Shown here: piece by piece, positions 52,431-59,504 of the stretch | Numbering within the stretch: position 1 is the stretch's first letter | Layout of the letters: every line of letters begins with the position of its first letter | Source: Pararhodobacter sp. | GTDB lineage: Bacteria; Pseudomonadota; Alphaproteobacteria; Rhodobacterales; Rhodobacteraceae | Assembly (NCBI RefSeq): GCF_034676545.1 | Contig: NZ_JAUCBZ010000015.1 | Coordinates: 3,317,001 to 3,381,000, forward strand | Direction of reading: 5' to 3' | Length of the DNA stretch: 64,000 nucleotides | Made by a program: the position numbers and the translations under genes | Notes under the pieces: generated by a model | The model's input: only the letters and a program-made list of their open reading frames with translations | What the model was told of the DNA's origin: nothing | Databases searched by the model: none

Positions 52431-52473
52431 AATTTCCTCCTGGTATGAACGAGAGTTTCCGATTTCGAGGGTG

Positions 52474-53235
52474 TTAGCGAACCCGCATACCGCCACTGGC
52501 TTCGATGACTTCACCGGTCATGTAACCGGCATGATCCGAGGCCAGGAACAAGATTGGTCCGGCAAGATCCACGGGTTCGCCAATGCGGCCCAGTGGAATA
52601 CGATTGACAAGATCCTTGTACAGAACGTTGGCGTCCTCGCGGTGAAAGGGTGAATTCACCAAACCGGGCGACGCCGCGTTGACGCGGATGCCGTGGGGTG
52701 CCATTTCCTTGGCGAGGGCACGGGTGAACGCATTCACGCCGCCTTTGGACGCGGTGTAAGCCGCCGCGCCGACGATGCCGCCGCTGCGTTCGGTCATCGA
52801 CGACACGTTGACGATCCGACCCTTGCCGCTGGCCTTGAGCATCGCGAAACAGGCGCGCTGCGTGCGGAACACGCTGCCGAGGTTGCGGTCGATGGTGGCA
52901 TGCCAGGTCTCGTCGGTGATTTCCCAGATCGGCGCACGCTCTCGCGGGCCGCCGCCAGCGCAGTTGACCAGCACGCTCAGCCCGCCCATCTGCGCCTTGA
53001 TCTCGGCGGCCATCGCATTCACGGTGTCGGTATCGGTCAGGTCGCCATCAACCACCAAGGCACGACGGCCCATCGCGATGATTTTATCCGCAATCTCTTG
53101 GGACGCGTCGCGCTGGTTCAACCCGTGAACCACCACATCCGCGCCATGCTCGGCAAACAGCAACGCCGTTGCCGACCCGATACCCGAGGCACTGCCCGTT
53201 ACCCAAACAATATCGCCTTTGAAATCAAACATCAT
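52474..53235 (-). CDS. SDR-family oxidoreductase of the catabolic operon
   Basis: 253-254 residues. Classical SDR with VTGSASGIGSATA, NCAGGGPRERA, the Ser in VNVSSMTERSGG and AAYTASKGG carrying the active-site Tyr and Lys. Ends with YMTGEVIEASGGMRV as in FabG-like dehydrogenases. It probably oxidises an alcohol intermediate or reduces a ketone. Two ATG codons in tandem (53235 and 53232) can start it. The gene overlaps the aldehyde dehydrogenase stop by 11 bases, so translation is coupled. Confidence 0.9.
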   Translation of the reverse strand: MMFDFKGDIVWVTGSASGIGSATALLFAEHGADVVVHGLNQRDASQEIADKIIAMGRRALVVDGDLTDTDTVNAMAAEIKAQMGGLSVLVNCAGGGPRERAPIWEITDETWHATIDRNLGSVFRTQRACFAMLKASGKGRIVNVSSMTERSGGIVGAAAYTASKGGVNAFTRALAKEMAPHGIRVNAASPGLVNSPFHREDANVLYKDLVNRIPLGRIGEPVDLAGPILFLASDHAGYMTGEVIEASGGMRVR

Positions 53236-54667
53236 ACCACCAAGCTGAAGGTTCATTCGTCACATTGGTGACGATCATTTTCTGCCGCACGAAGCGCAGG
53301 ATGGAATCGGGTCCGGTGCGCGAGCCACCAAGCCCGCTTTCGCCAAACGCCTCTTTCTGGCAAACTGTCGGGTCGCCGATGAAGAAGGGGGTCGCGCCGG
53401 CGTCATTGACGTTGATACCGCCCGCATTCATCCGCTTGGCAACCGCCATGGCCTGATCTTGCGGGCCAAACACCGCGCCCGACAGGCCAAAGATCGAGTC
53501 ATTGGCAAGCCTGACCGCATCATCCACCGTATCAAACGCCATGACCGGCATCAGCGGACCAAAGGTCTCGTCGGTCATCACTGCCATGTCATGGGTGACG
53601 TTCGACAACACCGTCGGGCTGACCCACAGCCCGCCGCCGTGATGTTCAATCTCGCCGCCGGTATGGAACACGGCGCCTTTCGCGCGTGCATCCTCAAGAT
53701 GCAACTCGATGATCTTGGCTTGCGGCGGGAAAATCAGCGGCCCGATCTGGCCGTCGGTCGGGTTTGGATAGGCGAGTTTCAGCTTTTTCGCCTTGGCGAC
53801 CAACAGCTCCAGGAATTCATCATGGATCGACCGGGCGACGTAAATACGCTCCACCGAGTAGCACTGCTGGCCTGCGCCCAGCGTCGCACCCGTCACGATG
53901 GCGCGCGCGGCACGTTCAAGGTCGGACCCCTCAAGCACAATGGCGGCGTCCTTGCCACCCAGTTCGACAAAACACGGGATCAACCGGGCTCCGGCGCGCG
54001 CGGCAACCTTGCGTCCGGTGGCTGTCGAGCCGGTGAAACAGATGCCGTCCGCCTGATCGACCAACGCCGCACCAAGGTCTCCGGCACCGCGGATATAGGT
54101 CAGGACACCCGCCAATTCCGGAATATCGGCATAGGATTGCTCAAGCGGCGTGATGAAACGCGGGGTCACTTCGCTGGGCTTGATGATCACGGCGCAGCCG
54201 GCCAACAAGGCCGGAATGGCATCCATCACCGACAGCGACATCGGGAAATTCCACGGGCTGATCACACCGAGAACCGGAATCGGCGCGTAATTCGAGGTGC
54301 TGGTGAAGGCCGGCATTGAGGTGGGCGCGTGGCGCTCGGCCAGCGCCGAGGGCGCGATCGCCGACCAACGGTCGATCCATTTGCCGATGTTCGACGCCTC
54401 GCGACGCGATTCCAGCACGCGCCCGGTGTCCTCGCTCACGGCGTCGGTCAGCGGCGCCTGTAGCCCATCAATCTTGTCGCGCCACCTGGCCAGCACCGCG
54501 ATGCGCTTTTCAACGCCCATCTCCTGCCACGCAACCTGCGCCTTGCGAGCGCGCGCGACAATCGCCTCAAGATCAGCAACCGGTGTCGCCTCGATGGCGT
54601 AATTCTGGCTACCAGTGCGCGGGTCTCGCGCATGTAGCATCTGCGATGGGCTGGCAGTGCGGGTCAA
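53225..54667 (-). CDS. NAD(P)-dependent aldehyde dehydrogenase
   Basis: 480 residues. Motifs are PWNFPMSLSVMDAIPALLAG (cofactor approach), FTGSTATGRKVA, the general-base Glu in VELGGKD and the nucleophile Cys in GAGQQCYSVER, with ETFGPLMPV and GPQDQAMAV later. Length and motifs fit vanillin/benzaldehyde or succinate-semialdehyde-type enzymes. It would oxidise the aldehydes released by C=C cleavage. The start is TTG at 54667, supported by GGGAG seven bases upstream; the next in-frame ATG (54640) has no ribosome site. First gene of the minus-strand operon. Confidence 0.92.
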   Translation of the reverse strand: MTRTASPSQMLHARDPRTGSQNYAIEATPVADLEAIVARARKAQVAWQEMGVEKRIAVLARWRDKIDGLQAPLTDAVSEDTGRVLESRREASNIGKWIDRWSAIAPSALAERHAPTSMPAFTSTSNYAPIPVLGVISPWNFPMSLSVMDAIPALLAGCAVIIKPSEVTPRFITPLEQSYADIPELAGVLTYIRGAGDLGAALVDQADGICFTGSTATGRKVAARAGARLIPCFVELGGKDAAIVLEGSDLERAARAIVTGATLGAGQQCYSVERIYVARSIHDEFLELLVAKAKKLKLAYPNPTDGQIGPLIFPPQAKIIELHLEDARAKGAVFHTGGEIEHHGGGLWVSPTVLSNVTHDMAVMTDETFGPLMPVMAFDTVDDAVRLANDSIFGLSGAVFGPQDQAMAVAKRMNAGGINVNDAGATPFFIGDPTVCQKEAFGESGLGGSRTGPDSILRFVRQKMIVTNVTNEPSAWWYDV

Positions 54668-54992
54668 TGACGGGCTCCCATGAATTTGGTTCGGATAACG
54701 AAGCGGATTCGTGTGTTCTGCGTTGAGGTTTTATGTCATCAATGGTATATGTCAAATACTATTATATGACCAAAACCGACCTGAAGCCCCGCCACCGCCC
54801 CGCCACGCCGAATGCGTCTGATTTTATATGTTTGAAATACAATATCTTATCAGCCACAAACGCCGCGAACCTGTCGTTTTTGGCACATGTGAAATATTTC
54901 TTTGGCTTAGTTCATATATAATTTGTATCATACGTCAACGCGCGGTTACGCACTGAAGCCCTGACTTCTCAACCATCTGGAGACCATCCTAC
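54668..54992. promoter_or_regulatory. AT-rich divergent promoter region of the P450 and aldehyde-dehydrogenase operon
   Basis: 325 bases without a gene, much richer in A and T than the surrounding DNA. TATATGTCAA at 54746-54755 is identical to 58518-58527 in the other promoter region. GTCAAATA-CTAT-TATATGAC (54751-54770) is an inverted repeat with one mismatch; TATATG recurs at about 54825. GGAGA lies just before the P450 ATG. Likely binding region for one or both PadR proteins. Confidence 0.6.
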
Positions 54993-56249
54993 ATGACCGA
55001 TGCCACTTCCCAGGGCTGCCCCGTCGACCATCAAGCTTGGGCTGAGTTTCGGCCGCATGAACACGTCGGAATGGCGGCATTCTTTGAAAAATGCCGTGCC
55101 GAAAGCCCCGTGTTCTTCGACTCCGGCACCGGCTACTGGATTGTCACGCGCCGCGACGATGTGCGCGCGGTCTTTTCCGATCCGGACACATATTCTGCGT
55201 TGAACGTCCATGACCCGGTACGCCCGTTTCCGCCTGAAGTGGTCGAGATGTTGAAGGACGCAGGCTTCACACGCGATCGCACGCAAGCCAATTGCGACCG
55301 CCCACGGCACACGCGCATCCGCAAGGCCTCGCAATCCTTCCTGAATCTGCGGCAGTTCAAGGCCCGCGAAGGGGTCATCGCCGAGATGGTGGCCGAGGCG
55401 GTCGCCAAATTGCATGGTCAGTCACGGGTCGATCTGGTGGATGCCCTGACCTATGAATTGCCCGCGCGCGTGCTGTTCCTGTTGCTTGGTGTGCCCGATG
55501 TGAACGCACGCAAGATCAAGACCTGGGCCGACAGCCGGTTCAAGATGATCTCGGGCGATGCGCAGGGCGAGGAGTTGATGGAGGCGGCGCGCGAGGCGGT
55601 CGATCTGTGGAATTTCTGCGGCGAGTTGATCGAGGCCCGCAAGAAAAAGCCGGGCGACGACTATCCCAGCCACCTGCTGGCGCTGCACGCCGAGGACCCC
55701 GAATCCATCACCGCAAACGAGATCCACAACCTGACCTATGGCGTCCTGTTGGCTGGTCACGAGACGACAACCAACGCGATGGGGTCGATCTTGCGCGGGC
55801 TGCTGGATGATCGCTCGCAATGGGAACGGTTGGTGGCGGATCCGTCACTGATCAAGAACGCGGTTGAGGAAGGCCTGCGCGCCATGCCGCCGGTGGTGTC
55901 CTGGCGTCGGAAAACAACCCGCGCCGTGACCCTGAGCGGCGTCGACATTCCCGAGGGCGCGGGGCTGCTGATGTCGCTGGTTTCCGCCAACCGGGACGAA
56001 AACCATTTCGGCGAGGCAGAAACACTTGAAGTTGACCGCGCCGATGCGCGCGATCATGTCAGCTTTGGCTATGGGATCCATTTCTGCCTGGGCGCCAATC
56101 TGGCGCGGCTGGAAATCGCGGCCTTGCTGCAGGAGTTGGTGCGGGTGTTCCCGAACATGGCCTTGGTACCCGGCAGCGATCCGGGCTGGCACCGCACGAT
56201 GCTGGTGCGGGGGCCATCGCGCGTTCTGGTTGACCTGAACGAAGCCTGA
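54993..56249 (+). CDS. Cytochrome P450
   Basis: 418-residue soluble bacterial P450. It shows the I-helix LLAGHETTTNA with the acid-alcohol pair near residue 255, the ExxR motif in EEGLR, and the heme loop FGYGIHFCLGANLAR with Cys365 as thiolate ligand. It would need ferredoxin and a reductase, but none is encoded in the window. Faces the aldehyde-dehydrogenase operon across a shared promoter region and is followed by convergent PadR 2, which implies a hydroxylation or O-dealkylation step in the same pathway. Confidence 0.94.
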   Translation: MTDATSQGCPVDHQAWAEFRPHEHVGMAAFFEKCRAESPVFFDSGTGYWIVTRRDDVRAVFSDPDTYSALNVHDPVRPFPPEVVEMLKDAGFTRDRTQANCDRPRHTRIRKASQSFLNLRQFKAREGVIAEMVAEAVAKLHGQSRVDLVDALTYELPARVLFLLLGVPDVNARKIKTWADSRFKMISGDAQGEELMEAAREAVDLWNFCGELIEARKKKPGDDYPSHLLALHAEDPESITANEIHNLTYGVLLAGHETTTNAMGSILRGLLDDRSQWERLVADPSLIKNAVEEGLRAMPPVVSWRRKTTRAVTLSGVDIPEGAGLLMSLVSANRDENHFGEAETLEVDRADARDHVSFGYGIHFCLGANLARLEIAALLQELVRVFPNMALVPGSDPGWHRTMLVRGPSRVLVDLNEA

Positions 56250-56258
56250 GCGGCGCGT

Positions 56259-56846
56259 CTATGATGCGTCGACGGTGCCTGAGCTGAGTTGATGAAGGAG
56301 GCTCAGGCACCAGACCCGCTCGGTTTGAAACATCATCAGGCGGCGGGTTTGCAGGCTGTTGCGATAGAATCGCCAATGCGACGGATCGCGCATCTCCACC
56401 GAATACAAGGCCACCATCTCGGCCAGTTCGGACTGCACCTGTGCAATACCCCGATCCATCCAGGCCAGTCTGGCCTTGATCACCGCGCACATCTCCTCGG
56501 GTGATTTGAGCCAGCCCGAATAGACCATCGTGAGAAAGTCGTCACGATGATAAGGCACCTCGGGTTCCGTGCCGATCCAGTCGGTCAAAACCTGTCGCCC
56601 GGCCTCGGTCACGGAATAGACCTTCTTGTTGGGCCGGCCGGTCTGCGCGATGTCTTCCGCACTGACAAACCCGGCGGCTTCAAGCTTGGCCAACGTCGGA
56701 TAGACCTGCGACGTTTTCGCGGGTCGGAAATTCTCCAGTTGCTTGACGATATCATAGCCCGAACGCGGGACACGCGCGACGACACCCAACACTTGATATG
56801 ACAGATTGTTCAACGCATTAGCTGCGTCGCGGGTGGTCGTCTTCAT
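56259..56846 (-). CDS. PadR-family transcriptional regulator 2
   Basis: 195 residues. Winged-helix LSYQVLGVVARVPRSGYDIV, KTSQVYPTLAKLEAAGFV and KKVYSVTEAGRQVLTDWI, then the helical dimer domain. It is a paralogue of the regulator at 48793-49422, but reads SQVYPTL where that one reads SQIYKAL in the recognition region, so the two may prefer related but distinct sites. It lies downstream of dioxygenase 2 on the same strand after a 133-base gap that holds a GC stem (GGGCG...CGCCC) followed by TTTCCTTT. Confidence 0.9.
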   Translation of the reverse strand: MKTTTRDAANALNNLSYQVLGVVARVPRSGYDIVKQLENFRPAKTSQVYPTLAKLEAAGFVSAEDIAQTGRPNKKVYSVTEAGRQVLTDWIGTEPEVPYHRDDFLTMVYSGWLKSPEEMCAVIKARLAWMDRGIAQVQSELAEMVALYSVEMRDPSHWRFYRNSLQTRRLMMFQTERVWCLSLLHQLSSGTVDAS

Positions 56847-56979
56847 CGATCACGGACTCCGGTGACGGGTGCAAACGAGGCGGAGCGCGATGACCCTGAA
56901 AACGCGTATCGCCGTGAGTGCACAAAGGAAAGGGCGACGTTACCGCCGCCCCGCCCAAAAATCAATGTTCTTCCGGGAT

Positions 56980-58470
56980 TTACGCTACGCGCTCGCCCTG
57001 CATCCGGTCGCCTTCGACCCAGCAGGCGTGTGTGCCGTTGGTGATCCGTGCCGGCAGGATGATCCGCGCCACAGGTCCGGCATTCACATCGCGCGCATCG
57101 AGGATCAGAACCTCGGATTTATTCTCGTTCATGTCGGTCAGGAAGGTCAGCAGATAGCCGTCATCCTCTTCGGTCGCACCGGGACGCAGCGCGATGCACG
57201 GCTCGGAGCCAAAGCGGTTGTCGCCGTATTCATAGCGCTGATCGCCGCCGGTTTGCAGGTCGAACTTCTTGACGCCCGACATATGCCAGTTGCCTGGCTT
57301 GAACAGCGTGTTGAAGCTGTAGCGATAGGGGCGGCCAACGATATCGTTGGCAACCATCGGGAATTCGGTGACCTCGTCATCCAGCACCGTTTCGCGCGTC
57401 TCGCCGGTGACCATGTTGAACGACCAGCGATACATATGCGTGTGCGTGTTGTGCTTGTCGAGGTGGTGACGGATACGCTCGAACGCATCGGCACCCTGCT
57501 GGCCGACCTCAGGCTTGCCGGGGCGCTTTTGAATGCAGCCGTCCATATGCACCCAATCACCCTGCTCATAGCAGTTGGCGAGGTGCAGGATAAAGCACGG
57601 CTTGGCGGTGAACCATTTGATCGAATTGTTGTCGCCGTGGCGCGGCACCACGCCAAAGCGCGCGGGCTGATCCTTGAAATAGGTCAGCTTGCGGATACCC
57701 TTGTTCAGCAATTCGGGGTCGAAGTGATACGGCAGGTCGTGCAGGATCGTGTAACGCTGGGTGATGCCCATGTCATGCGGCCAGCGTGGCCCCGGCAGTT
57801 CGATGGGCACGAAGTGCTTGAGTGCGCCATCAGCCCCGATCACGCCGTAATGCATGTAAGGATAGGTCTCGCCGAAGTTGAAGAACATCAATTCGCCAGT
57901 CGCGGTATCGACCTTGAAGTGGCTGCACAGGCCGAACGGCTCGATCGCCTTGCCCCAGTCGTGCACGCCTTTGGTGGCCAGCGTGTCGATGTCCAGATGA
58001 TACGGCTCGCCGCATTGCGACATTGACGCGACCAGCTTGCCCGCGTGGGCCACAACGTCGACGCCGGCGTTGTCCTTCATGGTTTTCATCGCGCCCCAGC
58101 CGCGCAGATTGGCTTTGTGCGGCTCCAACATGCCCGGCCACAGCGACTGCCCGCCCGCGCCCGCCTCGGCCAGATAGCCGACGGTGCGGATCAGACGGTT
58201 GCGATAGGTGGCATGGCCACCCTCGAAGCGGATCGCGTGCAACATGCCGTCGCCGTCAAACGGGTGATAGACACCCATCGGCGCGTGCATCTGGTTGTGG
58301 CTGTTGCGCACATACATGCCATGCAGATCGTCGGGAATCGTGCCGATGACAACCATATCGTCTGTATCTGCGGTGTATTCCACGCCAACCGGCCGGAACA
58401 GACCCTGCAGAAACGGGTTGTCGATATCGTCGGGGACGGTGACGTTCAGATGTGCGTGGACTTCCATCAT
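56980..58470 (-). CDS. Carotenoid oxygenase/lignostilbene dioxygenase family enzyme, paralogue 2
   Basis: 496 residues, same architecture as the copy at 47282-48796. It has HPFDGDGMLHAIRF and iron His positions in CSHFKVDTATGE, PHDMGITQRYTILHD, CFILHLANCYEQGDW and GTHACWVEGDR. It has insertions and loops that differ from copy 1 near residues 80-95 and 310-325, where substrate-tunnel residues usually lie, so the paralogues may act on different substrates or successive double bonds. Expressed from a promoter region holding a PadR-type operator. Confidence 0.92.
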   Translation of the reverse strand: MMEVHAHLNVTVPDDIDNPFLQGLFRPVGVEYTADTDDMVVIGTIPDDLHGMYVRNSHNQMHAPMGVYHPFDGDGMLHAIRFEGGHATYRNRLIRTVGYLAEAGAGGQSLWPGMLEPHKANLRGWGAMKTMKDNAGVDVVAHAGKLVASMSQCGEPYHLDIDTLATKGVHDWGKAIEPFGLCSHFKVDTATGELMFFNFGETYPYMHYGVIGADGALKHFVPIELPGPRWPHDMGITQRYTILHDLPYHFDPELLNKGIRKLTYFKDQPARFGVVPRHGDNNSIKWFTAKPCFILHLANCYEQGDWVHMDGCIQKRPGKPEVGQQGADAFERIRHHLDKHNTHTHMYRWSFNMVTGETRETVLDDEVTEFPMVANDIVGRPYRYSFNTLFKPGNWHMSGVKKFDLQTGGDQRYEYGDNRFGSEPCIALRPGATEEDDGYLLTFLTDMNENKSEVLILDARDVNAGPVARIILPARITNGTHACWVEGDRMQGERVA

Positions 58471-58512
58471 GGCAGCGAATCCTCAGCTGGGTCTGGTTGG
58501 GGTTGATGTGCC

Positions 58513-58540
58513 AAACATATATGTCAAGAATTACATATGT
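58513..58540. promoter_or_regulatory. PadR-type operator upstream of dioxygenase 2
   Basis: ATGT-CAAGAATT-ACAT (58521-58536) fits the classic PadR operator ATGT-N8-ACAT exactly. It is flanked by ATATATGT and ACATATGT, giving overlapping dyads, about 45 bases before the dioxygenase ATG (minus strand). A TATATATGT also occurs near 58633. Confidence 0.65.
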
Positions 58541-58716
58541 CAGTCAAGTATATTTTCCGGCCACCGGGAGATATCTGTGTTCAGAAACCTGTTTGACTGG
58601 CCCGAGGGTTGCGACCATCCTCTGCCATGGTAAATATCTTATATATGTTTTGACTTTCGCTCCCTGGCTCAATAGAGCCGCGGGAACACTCCAAATCGCA
58701 CGGAAAAGGGTACGCC

Positions 58717-59412
58717 ATGAACTTGCTTTTGATCCCCGGCATCAACAACACGGCACAGACCTTTGCGCCGATGATTGCCGCCATGCCATCGCATATCGAC
58801 TGTTTCCCGGTGGATTGCGCCGCGCTGCCAAACGTCGATGACATTGCCCGCGCGATCCTTGCCGATGCCCCTGCCCGGTTTGTTGTCGGCGGTCATTCCT
58901 TTGGTGGCTATGTCGCCCTTGCGATCCTGGCGCTGGCACCTGAGCGTGTCGCCGGGGTGATCCTGATCAACACCGGCACCGGGTCCGACACCCCAACCGC
59001 CGCGGCCGCTCGTGAAGAGCGCGCCTTGCGGGCCGAGGCCGGGGAATACGCGGCCCTCGCCGATGCCGCCTCGGCGCGCGCCTATCACCCGGACAATCTG
59101 GGCCGCGAAGACCTGATGGCCGAGCGCGCCGCCGCCCTTCTCGGCTACGGGGCCGAGCGTTATGCCGCCCACAGCCGCGCCAGCGCGATCCGTCCTGATC
59201 GCACCGAGCTGCTCAAGAACAGCGGCGTGCCCGTGCTGGTCGTTTCAGCAGACAAGGACGTGGTGATCCCGACCGAGAGGCAACGCGACATGGCGCAAAA
59301 TCTGGGTGCAGAAAATGTCGTGATCGCACAAGCGGGCCATATGCTTCCGGCCGAACGACCGGTCTTGCTGGCAAACGCGGTGTCCGAGTGGTTGGACCGA
59401 GTGAAGCCCTGA
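58717..59412 (+). CDS. Alpha/beta hydrolase, divergent from dioxygenase 2
   Basis: 231 residues. The compact fold has LLLIPGINNTAQTFAPM, elbow GGHSFGGYVAL, acid in VVSADKDVVIPT and His in AQAGHMLPAERP. It is unrelated in detail to the hydrolase at 46473. A TTGACT...TAGAGC promoter-like pair with a 17-base spacer lies upstream (about 58650-58680). It shares the AT-rich regulatory region with dioxygenase 2, so it is likely controlled by the same PadR site. It ends in a terminator. Confidence 0.88.
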   Translation: MNLLLIPGINNTAQTFAPMIAAMPSHIDCFPVDCAALPNVDDIARAILADAPARFVVGGHSFGGYVALAILALAPERVAGVILINTGTGSDTPTAAAAREERALRAEAGEYAALADAASARAYHPDNLGREDLMAERAAALLGYGAERYAAHSRASAIRPDRTELLKNSGVPVLVVSADKDVVIPTERQRDMAQNLGAENVVIAQAGHMLPAERPVLLANAVSEWLDRVKP

Positions 59413-59442
59413 GCATCGCTTTCAGGCGGTCTTGAGCGTGTG

Positions 59443-59481
59443 AGGGATTCCCGCATCTTGCGATGCGTGGAACCCCTTTTT
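59443..59481 (+). terminator. Rho-independent terminator of the hydrolase gene
   Basis: GGGATTCC and CGCAT pair imperfectly with ATGCG and TGGAACCC across a short loop, followed by CTTTTT. Confidence 0.75.
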
Positions 59482-59504
59482 GCAGTCTGCCCTGAGGCCC
59501 GGCG

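Noticed and set aside
56862..58026. Plus-strand frame of 385 codons over dioxygenase 2
   Set aside because: Antisense to a gene with all four iron-ligand motifs; no domain sense.
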